NCBI RefSeq assembly: GCF_036227565.1
Contig: NZ_CP109460.1
Span: 2,294,001 to 2,358,000, forward strand
Source: Streptomyces sp. NBC_01454
GTDB lineage: Bacteria; Actinomycetota; Actinomycetes; Streptomycetales; Streptomycetaceae
DNA length: 64,000 bases
Reading direction: 5' to 3'
Below, piece after piece: positions 34,402 to 42,120 of this stretch. Position 1 is the stretch's first letter. Every line of letters begins with the position of its first letter. The position numbers were made by a program, and so were the translations under genes. The notes under the pieces were generated by a model that worked only from the letters and a program-made list of their open reading frames with translations, was not told the DNA's origin and did no database searches.

Positions 34402-35334
34402 ATGGGCCGCCATCGACGCTCTGCTCCCCCAGCCCCTGAAGCCCCCCGTGCGGGGCATGGTGACGCACCGACGGCTGTGCGGACCGGCGCGCCGGCCGGT
34501 GTCCGGCAGCGCGGACATCGCGCGGGGCGCGGCCGCGGTACGGCCTCCGTCCGCGCCGGACTGCTCGGCGTCTCCGCCGCGGTGGCGATGGGAGCCGTGG
34601 CGGCCGCCTCCGGACTGATTCCCGGCCACGGCCAGTTCGACGGGGGCACCGGCGACGATCAGGGCGAGCGAGCCCGGGCCGACGCGCTGCCGGAGGCCAC
34701 CGCGCCACTGGGCGGCAGCTCCGCGAACCCGGGCGACCGGGCCACGCACGAGGCGAGCCGCGGCGGCTCCCGCCCCGCGGCCCCCGGCACCGGCCGCCCC
34801 TCCTCCCCCACCACCGCTCCGACGTCCCCCGCGCCGCACCAGCCGTCCACCTCCCCCACCGGCAAGGCCGGGTCGCACCGGCCCTCCCGGCCCGCCGGGC
34901 CGTCGTCCGCCGCCGCGCCCGAGCGCTCCGCGACGCCGTCGAAGACGCCCGGTGCGGGGTCCGCCGCCGAGGCCCAGGTCCTGTCCCTGGTCAACCAGGA
35001 GCGCGACCGGGCCGGCTGCTCGCCGGTGACGGCGGACCGGCAACTGGCCGGTCTGGCGCAGCAGTTCAGCGACGACATGGCCCGGCGCGGCTTCTTCGGC
35101 CACACCGACCCGGACGGCGACACCCCCTGGGACCGCGCCCGGGCCGCGGGCATCTCCGACCTGGGTGGCGAGAACATCGCCCGCGGTCAGGCCGACGCCC
35201 GGGCCGTCATGGATTCCTGGATGAAGAGCCCCGGCCACCGCGCCAACATCCTCAACTGCGAGTACAAGACCCTGGGCGTCGGCGCCCACTTCGGGCCGGG
35301 CGGCCCGTGGTGGACGCAGGACTTCGGGTTCTAG
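34402..35334 (+). CDS. CAP (SCP/PR-1) domain extracellular or membrane-anchored protein
   Basis: This is a 310-residue protein: a basic N-terminus (MGRHRRSAPPAPEAP), a hydrophobic segment LLGVSAAVAMGAVAAASGLI (about residues 53-72), and a ~120-residue Ser/Pro/Thr linker. The C-terminal CAP domain follows: VLSLVNQERDRAGCSPV, FSDDMARRGFFGHTDPDG, NIARGQ and WMKSPGHRANILNC. Family members have varied roles, often secreted; catalysis is uncertain. The hydrophobic segment may be a signal peptide or an anchor. I chose the ATG at 34402 for the typical MGRHRR start and the GGAAGGA upstream. Confidence 0.87.
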   Translation: MGRHRRSAPPAPEAPRAGHGDAPTAVRTGAPAGVRQRGHRAGRGRGTASVRAGLLGVSAAVAMGAVAAASGLIPGHGQFDGGTGDDQGERARADALPEATAPLGGSSANPGDRATHEASRGGSRPAAPGTGRPSSPTTAPTSPAPHQPSTSPTGKAGSHRPSRPAGPSSAAAPERSATPSKTPGAGSAAEAQVLSLVNQERDRAGCSPVTADRQLAGLAQQFSDDMARRGFFGHTDPDGDTPWDRARAAGISDLGGENIARGQADARAVMDSWMKSPGHRANILNCEYKTLGVGAHFGPGGPWWTQDFGF

Positions 35335-35372
35335 GAGGGCACGGACCGGCGAGCGCGGGCCGGCCGCCGGGA

Positions 35373-35418
35373 GACGCCCGCCCCGCGCCGTGATCCGTCA
35401 CGGCGCGGGGCGGGCGTC
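35373..35418. terminator. Very strong hairpin between convergent genes
   Basis: A perfect 21-bp stem (35373-35393 with 35398-35418) and a TCCG tetraloop lie between the CAP-domain gene (plus) and the flavodoxin gene (minus). It is likely a bidirectional terminator. Confidence 0.88.
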
Positions 35419-35460
35419 CTGTGTGTACCGGCCGGTGGGGAGCCGGTTCGGCGGTGGCGG

Positions 35461-36066
35461 TCAGGCGGCGAGGGCGGCCCGGCCGGCGGCGAAGATCCGT
35501 GCCTGCTCGGCGATCCGGCGTCCGAGGTGCTCGGCGGTGGCGATGTCCGCCTTGTGGACCCCCTCGGCCCCCTGGTCGTTGGGCGACTGGGCGCCGGCTC
35601 CCAGGAAGAAGCCCAGGCGGTTCAGGTCGTTCTCGGAGCCGGTGGAGGAGTTCCAGCCGGGCAGCAGGTTGAGGCTGACCCAGCTCATCCCGTGCTGGGC
35701 GGCGAGCACGGTGAAGAACTGCAGGGTGTGCAGCTTGTCGCCGCTCTTGGAGGCGGAGTTGGTGAAGCCCGCCGCGAGCTTGTCCTGCCAGGCGCGGGTG
35801 GCCCAGCGCTTGGCGGTCGCCTCGGCGAAGGTGTGGAAGGCGCCGGAGGCCGTACCCATGTAGGTCGGCGAGCCGAAGACGATCGCGTCGGAGGCGTCGA
35901 GCTGCTCCCACTGCGCCTCGGTGATCTCGTCGACCTTGATCAGGTGGACGGTGGCGCCCGCCGCGGTGGCCGCGGCCCGTACCGCCTCGGCCAGTACGGC
36001 GGTGTGGCCGAAGCCGGAGTGGTGGGCGATGGAGACAACGGGGGCGGGCAGGGCAGGGGTGGTCAC
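35461..36066 (-). CDS. Flavodoxin-like NAD(P)H:quinone oxidoreductase (WrbA-type)
   Basis: This is a 201-residue flavodoxin-fold protein. The FMN phosphate loop is SIAHHSGFGHTAVLAEAV, and VFGSPTYMGTASGAFHTFAEAT lines the flavin site. It should reduce quinones or other electrophiles with two electrons. The GTG start at 36066 lies opposite an HxlR regulator gene on the plus strand with 135 bp between them. HxlR proteins often control such adjacent reductases, so quinone-responsive regulation is inferred. Confidence 0.85.
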   Translation of the reverse strand: MTTPALPAPVVSIAHHSGFGHTAVLAEAVRAAATAAGATVHLIKVDEITEAQWEQLDASDAIVFGSPTYMGTASGAFHTFAEATAKRWATRAWQDKLAAGFTNSASKSGDKLHTLQFFTVLAAQHGMSWVSLNLLPGWNSSTGSENDLNRLGFFLGAGAQSPNDQGAEGVHKADIATAEHLGRRIAEQARIFAAGRAALAA

Positions 36067-36143
36067 GGTGTTCTCCTCCAGATCACGGCATCCCGGGGCG
36101 GTCGGTGCCCGGGAGCGTCGGCTGCAACGAGGAAAAGAGAAGC

Positions 36144-36201
36144 ACTAACTTTTAGAAAGCGCAACCCATTAGTTAGCGCTGCGCGGGAGTAGGGTGTCCC
36201 C
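36144..36201 (+). promoter_or_regulatory. Divergent control region of the flavodoxin/HxlR pair
   Basis: An A/T-rich core contains ACTAAC (36144 onward) and its inverse GTTAG (36172-36176), a possible HxlR operator. On the plus strand TAGGGT (36190-36195) lies only 6 nt before the ATG of the HxlR gene, which suggests a leaderless transcript. Confidence 0.5.
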
Positions 36202-36627
36202 ATGGCGATCGAGAGCAGTGCCGCAACGGCCGGGGAGCCCGCCCCCGGCTGTGCGGACGACCTGGCCTATGACGTGTTCGCGCGCGAGTGCCCCTCGCGT
36301 GAGGCGCTCAAGCACATCACCGACCGGTGGGGCAGCCTGACGCTGGGCGCGCTGCTCGACGGGACCTTCCGCTTCAACGAGCTGCGGCGCCGGGTCGAAG
36401 GGGTCAGCGAGAAGATGCTGGCGCAGACCCTGCACGCGCTGGAGCGGGACGGGTTGGTGCACCGCGAGGCGCAGCAGTCCAATCCGCCCAGGGTGGATTA
36501 CGCGCTGACGCCCCTGGGGAACCAGGTCGCCCGTCAACTACGGCTGCTGATCGACCTGGTGGAGGACCGGATGCCGCAGGTGCTCCAGGCCCGGGAGCGC
36601 TACGACGCCCGGCACACCGCGGGCTGA
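36202..36627 (+). CDS. HxlR-family winged-helix transcriptional regulator
   Basis: This 141-residue regulator has the HxlR pattern: CPSREALKHITDRWGSLTLGALLDG, RFNELRRRVEGVSEKMLAQTLHALERDGLV and YALTPLGNQVARQLRLLIDLV. A single N-terminal Cys (in CADDLAYD) precedes CPSR; such cysteines act as redox switches in quinone- and aldehyde-sensing members. It is divergent from the flavodoxin-like reductase gene, probably its target. There is no upstream ribosome-binding site, consistent with a leaderless mRNA. Confidence 0.9.
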   Translation: MAIESSAATAGEPAPGCADDLAYDVFARECPSREALKHITDRWGSLTLGALLDGTFRFNELRRRVEGVSEKMLAQTLHALERDGLVHREAQQSNPPRVDYALTPLGNQVARQLRLLIDLVEDRMPQVLQARERYDARHTAG

Positions 36628-36649
36628 CCCGCCGGCCCGCGCCCCGCGC

Positions 36650-37576
36650 TCAGGCCCGGGGCGGCCGCTGGCAGCGGGGGCAGAAGTAGCTGGAGCGGTT
36701 CATCCAGGGACGGCGGCGGATGGGCGTGCCGCAGCGGCCGCAGGGTTCGTCCTCCCGGCCGTAGGCGTCCAGGGAGCGGTCGAAGTAGCCGGAGTCGCCG
36801 TTGACGTTGACGTAGAGGCTGTCGAAGCTGGTGCCGCCGACGGCGAGCGCGGCGTTCATCACGTCCCGGACGTGGCCGAGCAGTTCGGCGGTGCGCGGAC
36901 GGGTGAAGGTGGCGGTCGGCCGCTCGTAGTGGAGCCTGCTGCGCCACAGCGCCTCGTCGGCGTAGATGTTGCCGACGCCGCTGATCAGCGTCTGGTCGAG
37001 CAGCGCCCGCTTGATGGTGGTCCGGCGGCGGCGCAGCGCGGCGTGGAAGGCCGCGTCGTCGAAGGCGGGGTCCAGCGGGTCGCGGGCGATGTGCGCGATC
37101 ACGTCGGGAAGCAGGTCGGGGTCGCCGGGGACGGTGTCATGCAGCGAGAGGCCGCCGAAGGTGCGCTGGTCGACGAAGCGGAGTTCGGTGCCCAGGGCGT
37201 CGGCGAAGCCCAGCCGGATCCGCAGATGCTTCTCGTCGGGGGCGCCTGCCGGCTGGACCAGCAGCTGACCGCTCATGCCGAGGTGGGCGAGGATCGCCAG
37301 CCCGTGGGTGACGGACGGGGTGACCCTCGGGGTGAGGCCCTCGGCGGCGGTCTGGGCGGCCGGGCCGCCGCCGGTCACCGGGAGCCAGAGGTACTTGCCG
37401 CGACGGCGGGCGGCGCCGACGCGCAGCCCCGTCAGCCGGGCCGCGAAGTCGGCCGCACCGGCGGTGTGCCGGCGGATCGCTCGCGGATGGCGTACCTCGA
37501 CGGTGTCGATCGTGCGTCCGCTGACCCAGCGCTCCAGTCCGCGGCGTACGACCTCGACCTCGGGCAGCTCGGGCAC
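36650..37576 (-). CDS. mutM: Formamidopyrimidine-DNA glycosylase
   Basis: This enzyme removes 8-oxoguanine and Fapy lesions and cuts the abasic site. The 308-residue protein begins, after the initiator, with the catalytic [16 protein letters not shown] (Pro nucleophile, Glu3). It has [19 protein letters not shown] with the H2TH region and a C-terminal zinc finger ([13 protein letters not shown]...FCPRC). It starts at the GTG at 37576. It follows rnc on the same strand, a common rpmF-rnc-mutM arrangement, although a hairpin lies between them. Confidence 0.96.
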   Translation of the reverse strand: MPELPEVEVVRRGLERWVSGRTIDTVEVRHPRAIRRHTAGAADFAARLTGLRVGAARRRGKYLWLPVTGGGPAAQTAAEGLTPRVTPSVTHGLAILAHLGMSGQLLVQPAGAPDEKHLRIRLGFADALGTELRFVDQRTFGGLSLHDTVPGDPDLLPDVIAHIARDPLDPAFDDAAFHAALRRRRTTIKRALLDQTLISGVGNIYADEALWRSRLHYERPTATFTRPRTAELLGHVRDVMNAALAVGGTSFDSLYVNVNGDSGYFDRSLDAYGREDEPCGRCGTPIRRRPWMNRSSYFCPRCQRPPRA

Positions 37577-37613
37577 GGAGGGCTCCTCGGGAACGGTGGC
37601 GGCGACAAAGACC

Positions 37614-37659
37614 TCTGACCCCGTCCGGAGCGGCGCGGGGCCGCCCGGAAGGGGTCAGA
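37614..37659 (-). terminator. Hairpin between rnc and mutM
   Basis: TCTGACCCC (37614-37622) pairs with GGGGTCAGA (37651-37659), with further GC pairs in the loop. It may partly terminate or process the rnc transcript. Confidence 0.55.
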
Positions 37660-37668
37660 AGCGGGGTT

Positions 37669-38580
37669 TCAGTGTGCCGACGACGGGCTGTCGCCGGCGG
37701 CCGGAGCCGAGTCGGGCTGCGCGGCGGTGGCCGCTCCGGTGGAATCGGTGCGGTCACCGGGTGCGGGCGACTCCTCGTCGCCGGAAGCCGCCGCCTTGGC
37801 CGCCTCGTCCGCCGCGGCGCGGATCGCACGCCACGCGGACTCCGCCGCCTGCTGCTCGGCTTCCTTCTTGCTGCGGCCGGTGCCGGTGCCGTACGAGACA
37901 CCACCGACGCGGGCAGCAGCAGTAAAGGTCTTCTCGTGGTCCGGGCCGGTCTCGGTGACCAGGTATTCCGGGACGCCGAGACCTTCGGTCGCGGTGAGTT
38001 CCTGGAGGCTCGTCTTCCAGTCCAGGCCGGCGCCCAGGCTGGAGGACTTCTCGATCAGCGGGTCGAAGAGCCGGTGCACCAGCTCACCCGCCGCATCGAG
38101 ACCCTGGTCGAGATAGACCGCGCCGATCACCGCTTCAAGGGTGTCGGCGAGGATGGAGGCCTTGTCCCGGCCGCCCGTGCCCTCTTCGCCCCGTCCGAGG
38201 CGGATGAAGGCGCCGAGGTCGAGGCCGCGGCCCACCTCGGCAAGCGCACGCGAGTTGACCACCGCGGCCCGGAGCTTGGCCAGCTGGCCTTCCGGGAGGT
38301 CGGGGTGGATGCGGTACAGCGTGTCCGTGACCACCAGGCCGAGCACCGAATCCCCGAGGAATTCGAGCCGCTCGTTGGTGGGCAGACCGCCGTTCTCGTA
38401 TGCGAACGAGCGGTGCGTCAGCGCACGCACCAGAAGGGCGGTCTCGAGCTTGTACCCGAGCCGCCCTTCCAGAAGCGTGTGGGACGAGGCCGTGTCCGCC
38501 GGAGTCGGTTCATCCCCGCGTGTGCGGGAAGTCGCATGGGCGTCTTGCGCCTTCTTGGGGCTAGACACGGAGCCTGTCAC
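37669..38580 (-). CDS. rnc: Ribonuclease III
   Basis: This double-strand-specific endoribonuclease is known in S. coelicolor as AbsB and is needed for normal antibiotic production. The signature [18 protein letters not shown] (about residues 68-85) is intact, as are the downstream [15 protein letters not shown] and a C-terminal dsRNA-binding domain ([29 protein letters not shown]). An Ala/Ser-rich tail of ~45 residues follows. It starts at the GTG at 38580; a second GTG 4 codons later is possible. It lies 7 bp after rpmF. Confidence 0.96.
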   Translation of the reverse strand: MTGSVSSPKKAQDAHATSRTRGDEPTPADTASSHTLLEGRLGYKLETALLVRALTHRSFAYENGGLPTNERLEFLGDSVLGLVVTDTLYRIHPDLPEGQLAKLRAAVVNSRALAEVGRGLDLGAFIRLGRGEEGTGGRDKASILADTLEAVIGAVYLDQGLDAAGELVHRLFDPLIEKSSSLGAGLDWKTSLQELTATEGLGVPEYLVTETGPDHEKTFTAAARVGGVSYGTGTGRSKKEAEQQAAESAWRAIRAAADEAAKAAASGDEESPAPGDRTDSTGAATAAQPDSAPAAGDSPSSAH

Positions 38581-38587
38581 CAGCCGC

Positions 38588-38761
38588 TCAGACCTCGAGG
38601 ACCTGGCGCTTGTTGTAGGTGCCGCAGCTCGGGCACGCGATGTGCTGCTGCTTCGGCTCGTGGCAGCGCTCGCACGCCACCAGGGTGGGGACCGCAGCCT
38701 TCCACTGCGACCGGCGGTGGCGCGTGTTGCTGCGCGACATCTTCCGCTTCGGAACAGCCAC
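38588..38761 (-). CDS. rpmF: 50S ribosomal protein L32
   Basis: This 57-residue L32 starts [20 protein letters not shown] and carries the zinc ribbon CERCHEP...CPSCGTYN, i.e. the zinc-binding form. It starts at the GTG at 38761. It sits between the YceD gene (2-bp gap) and rnc (7-bp gap), the conserved yceD-rpmF-rnc arrangement. Confidence 0.97.
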   Translation of the reverse strand: MAVPKRKMSRSNTRHRRSQWKAAVPTLVACERCHEPKQQHIACPSCGTYNKRQVLEV

Positions 38762-38763
38762 GG

Positions 38764-39471
38764 CTACTTCTCCTGCTTCTCGTCGACGCCCGCTTCGGCG
38801 CCGCCCATGTTGTCCTTCTCGCCGTCCTTGACGGTCCCGGCGAGTCCCTGCAGTGCCGCCCAACGGATGTCGACGGCGTCGTGGTGGTGGTCCGGGTCGT
38901 CCGCGAGCCGCACTCCGCAGTCGGAGCACAGGCCCGGGCAGTCGTCCTGGCACACCGGCTGCATCGGCAGTGCAAGCACCACCGCATCACGCAGCACGGG
39001 CTCGAGGTCGAACAGGTCGTCCTCGAGGAAGAGGGTGTCCTCCTCGTCCTCGGCGTCGTCGCCGGCGTCCTCATGGACCCTGGCATCGGCGTCGGGGTAG
39101 GCGAACATCTCCTGGAAGTCCGCGTCGAGCTCTCGCTCCAGCGGCTCCAGACACCTTACGCACTCCCCCTTGACGGTTGCACGGCCGGTGCCTGTGACAA
39201 GCACCCCGTCCATGACCGACTCCAGGCGGAGGTCGAGCTCGATCGCCGCGCCCGCGGGCACAGCGATGACCTCGTTGCCGAGGTCCCGGGGGGCCTCGAC
39301 GGAGCGGGAGACCCTCTTGAGCGCACCGGGACGCCGGCCCAGCTCGCGCGTATCGAACACGAGAGGGGAACGGTGGTCGAGGCGGGCGTTGATGGCTTCC
39401 TGCTTTCTACGGGGATTGCGTGCCGCCTGAATCCCAGGGCTGGAATTCCGGGCAGCAGTGATCGCGGACAT
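38764..39471 (-). CDS. yceD: YceD/DUF177 family protein
   Basis: DUF177 proteins neighbour rpmF throughout bacteria and have been linked to 23S rRNA maturation. Conserved segments: [41 protein letters not shown] and [20 protein letters not shown], the last with Cys pairs. The start is uncertain. The nearest in-frame ATG (39471) gives 235 residues with ~30 extra before the conserved RLDH. Where relatives start (just before NARLDH) this sequence has ATC, with AGGA upstream. The N-terminus needs checking. Confidence 0.87.
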   Translation of the reverse strand: MSAITAARNSSPGIQAARNPRRKQEAINARLDHRSPLVFDTRELGRRPGALKRVSRSVEAPRDLGNEVIAVPAGAAIELDLRLESVMDGVLVTGTGRATVKGECVRCLEPLERELDADFQEMFAYPDADARVHEDAGDDAEDEEDTLFLEDDLFDLEPVLRDAVVLALPMQPVCQDDCPGLCSDCGVRLADDPDHHHDAVDIRWAALQGLAGTVKDGEKDNMGGAEAGVDEKQEK

Positions 39472-39557
39472 ACGCGCGACCGAAGAGCCAGGATACTGGA
39501 CGGGCCCCGATAGGCCCAATCCGCTTCCGGCCGGAGTGCGGACCGCGGGCCGCGCGC

Positions 39558-40706
39558 CTACTGGCGCCCCTCCTCGTACTGCCGGAGCTGGTCCAGGTCG
39601 ATCATGCTGGTGTCGAAGAGGCTGGTCTCGTCCAGCGCGCCGGGCTGTGCCGCATGGCCGTGCGGGGGCTGCTGAGGCATCTGCTGCTGCGGCATCTGCT
39701 GCTGCGGGAGGTAGGCGTTCGGGTCGTAGCCCTGCTGCTGGGCCTGCTGCTGCCAGTCGTAGCCGTAGGGGTCCTGGTGCGGGGCGTACGGGTCCTGCGG
39801 GGGCTGCTGGTAGCCGTAGACGTCCTGCTGGGGGTAGGCCGCCGGGTCGGTGTAGTAGCCCTGCTGCTGAAGCTGGGGCTGGAGGGGCTGCTGGTGCTCC
39901 TGAGGCATCACGGGCTGCGGCGGCGCCTGCGGCATCGGGGGCGCCTGGGCCGGCTGCGGGTCGCGCTCGGCGCCGATGCCCGCCAGGCCGGCGAGGTACT
40001 CGGCGTCGGCCTGCGGCTGCCCGGACTGCGGATCGCCCTGCGCCGCCAGGTGAAGGGCCAGCTCATCGACCGCGCGGGCGCCCTGGAGCTTGTCACGGCC
40101 GCGGCCGACCGCTTCCAGCGTCTTGCTCAGCACCGCCTGGAACGCCCCGAACTTGGCGTCCACATAGGCGTCGGCGCGCTGCCGGAGGGTCTCCGGGTCG
40201 GAGCTGCGCTCCGGGGCCTGGGTGCCGTCCTCGTCGGGGTAGCCCTGGTCGTCGAGCCCCGGGCCGCGGCCGAGCAGCTTCTCGCGGCCGCGGTCGACGG
40301 ATCCGATGGTCTTGGTCAGCACGACCTCGAAGTTGGCGAGCTTGCTGTCGACGTAGTCGTCGGCCTCGGCGCGGATCTCCTCCGCCTCCCGGCGGGCCTC
40401 CGCGAGGATCCGGTCCGCCTCGTCCTGGGACTGCCGGGCGACCTCGGTGTCGGAGATCAGCGACCCGCGCTGGGCGTGCGCGGTCTCGATGATCCGCTCC
40501 GCCTCGGCCCGCGCCTCCTCGACCATCTGCTCCCGGCCGCCGAGCAGCTCCTGCGCCTGCGCGAGCGAGCCCGGGAGCGCGGCGCGCACCTCCTCCAGCA
40601 GGGCGAGCAGCTCGGCGCGGTTGACCACGCACGAGGCCGACATGGGCATGGACCGGGCACCGCCGACGGTCGCGACGATGTCGTCGAGCTTCTTCTGCAC
40701 GTCCAC
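39558..40706 (-). CDS. DivIVA/ATP-synthase-b-like coiled-coil protein with Gln/Pro-rich tail
   Basis: This is a 382-residue protein. The N-terminal two thirds are coiled coil, including EEARAEAERIIETAHAQRG and EARREAEEIRAEADDYVDSK, with a second copy of a YVDxKxxxFxxVLxKTxxxVxRGRxKL module (DYVDSKLANFEVVLTK and AYVDAKFGAFQAVLSK). The C-terminal third is rich in Gln, Pro and Tyr. It is often annotated as a cell division initiation protein and resembles DivIVA-type scaffolds. The GTG start is at 40706. It lies between coaD and yceD in a long minus-strand cluster. Confidence 0.8.
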   Translation of the reverse strand: MDVQKKLDDIVATVGGARSMPMSASCVVNRAELLALLEEVRAALPGSLAQAQELLGGREQMVEEARAEAERIIETAHAQRGSLISDTEVARQSQDEADRILAEARREAEEIRAEADDYVDSKLANFEVVLTKTIGSVDRGREKLLGRGPGLDDQGYPDEDGTQAPERSSDPETLRQRADAYVDAKFGAFQAVLSKTLEAVGRGRDKLQGARAVDELALHLAAQGDPQSGQPQADAEYLAGLAGIGAERDPQPAQAPPMPQAPPQPVMPQEHQQPLQPQLQQQGYYTDPAAYPQQDVYGYQQPPQDPYAPHQDPYGYDWQQQAQQQGYDPNAYLPQQQMPQQQMPQQPPHGHAAQPGALDETSLFDTSMIDLDQLRQYEEGRQ

Positions 40707-40833
40707 CTGGACTCGCCACTCTCTGAAGGGTTGGAACGACGGAACGGGACGACTGTACGGCCACGCGCCCTGGGCCCGACACCACCTGACGCCCGCTCAG
40801 TCCGGCATCGCGCACCGTGCGCCCGGCGCGGTC

Positions 40834-41346
40834 TCAGCCCTTCTGCCGCAGGCGTTCGGTGAGCGCCTCCAGGACGATCGCCGGGACCAGATGGGAGACA
40901 TCACCGCCCCAGGCGGCAACCTCCTTGACGAGGCTGGAGGAGAGGAAGCTGTAGGTCGGATTGGTGGGGACGAAGAGGGTCTCCACTCCCGACAGGCCGT
41001 TGTTCATCTGGGCCATCTGCAGCTCGTAGTCGAAGTCGCTGACGGCGCGCAGCCCCTTGACGATCGCGGGGATGTCGCGCTGCTTGCAGAAGTCGACCAG
41101 CAGACCGTGGAAGGACTCGACCTCCACGTTGCCGTACTCGGCGGTGGCCCGGCGGATCAGGTCGATCCGTTCCTCGACCGTGAACAGCCCCTGTTTGGAC
41201 TGGTTGATCATCACGGCGACGTGGACGACGTCGTACAGCTTGGAGGCACGGGCGATGATGTCCAGGTGCCCGTTGGTGATGGGGTCGAACGACCCCGGAC
41301 AGACGGCGCGGCGCAACTCGGGTTCCTCGCTCTCCGATCCGGTCAT
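40834..41346 (-). CDS. coaD: Phosphopantetheine adenylyltransferase
   Basis: CoaD makes dephospho-CoA from 4-phosphopantetheine and ATP. The 170-residue protein has RAVCPGSFDPITNGHLDII (TxGH-type nucleotidyltransferase motif), MAQMNN and the PTYSFLSSSLVKEVA motif. The ATG at 41346 overlaps the rsmD stop (ATGA). A longer frame upstream merely overlaps rsmD. The rsmD-coaD pair is a widely conserved operon. Confidence 0.96.
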   Translation of the reverse strand: MTGSESEEPELRRAVCPGSFDPITNGHLDIIARASKLYDVVHVAVMINQSKQGLFTVEERIDLIRRATAEYGNVEVESFHGLLVDFCKQRDIPAIVKGLRAVSDFDYELQMAQMNNGLSGVETLFVPTNPTYSFLSSSLVKEVAAWGGDVSHLVPAIVLEALTERLRQKG

Positions 41347-41942
41347 GACACGCTTGCTGACGTCGATTCGGCGGACGTCGAAGCGGCGCGACCGTACCAA
41401 AGCGTCCCCTCGCCGTAACGACGGGCCTTGATCGCTGCAAAACCGTCCGGCCAGGGGAAGGTGCCGCCTCGGGTGCTGCGCTCCACGGTGACGAGTGCCT
41501 GCTCCGCAAGCCACCCCTGACCACGGAGTGTGAGCAGGATCTCCTGAAGATCGACGTCGGTCACCGCGTAGGGCGGGTCCAGGAAGACGACGTCGTAGGG
41601 CTCGCCCGGGGGCGGTGCGGCGGCGGTCTGCTCGGCCTTGCCGGCACGGACGTCGACGCCCGGGAGGCCGACCGCGCGGACGTTGTCGCGGATGGTGCGC
41701 ACCGCGCGGGCGTCGGCCTCGACCAGCAGGACGTGCGCGGCGCCGCGGGAGAGCGCCTCCAGGCCGACCGCGCCGGAACCGCCGTACAGATCGAGCACCC
41801 GGGCGCCGGCCAGCGGCCCGTCGAGCGCCTCCCAGGTGGAGAACATGCCCTCGCGCGCCCGGTCGGAGGTCGGTCGGGTGCCGTTTCCCGGGGGTACGGC
41901 CAGGCGGCGGCCGCCGGCCGTACCGGCGATCACGCGGGTCAT
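41343..41942 (-). CDS. rsmD: 16S rRNA (guanine966-N2)-methyltransferase RsmD
   Basis: This 199-residue enzyme has AdoMet-binding LDLYGGSGAVGLEALSRGA and the catalytic FLDPPYAV (DPPY). The N-terminal MTRVIAGTAGGRRLAVPPG is the family start. The ATG at 41942 has AAGGACGG upstream. It is coupled to coaD by overlapping codons and follows recG after about 180 bp. Confidence 0.95.
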   Translation of the reverse strand: MTRVIAGTAGGRRLAVPPGNGTRPTSDRAREGMFSTWEALDGPLAGARVLDLYGGSGAVGLEALSRGAAHVLLVEADARAVRTIRDNVRAVGLPGVDVRAGKAEQTAAAPPPGEPYDVVFLDPPYAVTDVDLQEILLTLRGQGWLAEQALVTVERSTRGGTFPWPDGFAAIKARRYGEGTLWYGRAASTSAESTSASVS

Positions 41943-42120
41943 GGGCCCGTCCTTACGTTGCGCGGGTCTGGGAAGGAGCCGGGCAGGCTCCGCCCCTCCA
42001 CGATATGGCGTCAGCCGGCCGCGGACGCCCGGCCGGGGGCACCGGGGGCCGGGGGCGGTGACCGATCTCACGTGGCGCCGGGCCGTCCGGGCCCAAGCCC
42101 GCCCACGGCCGCGGCCCGGC

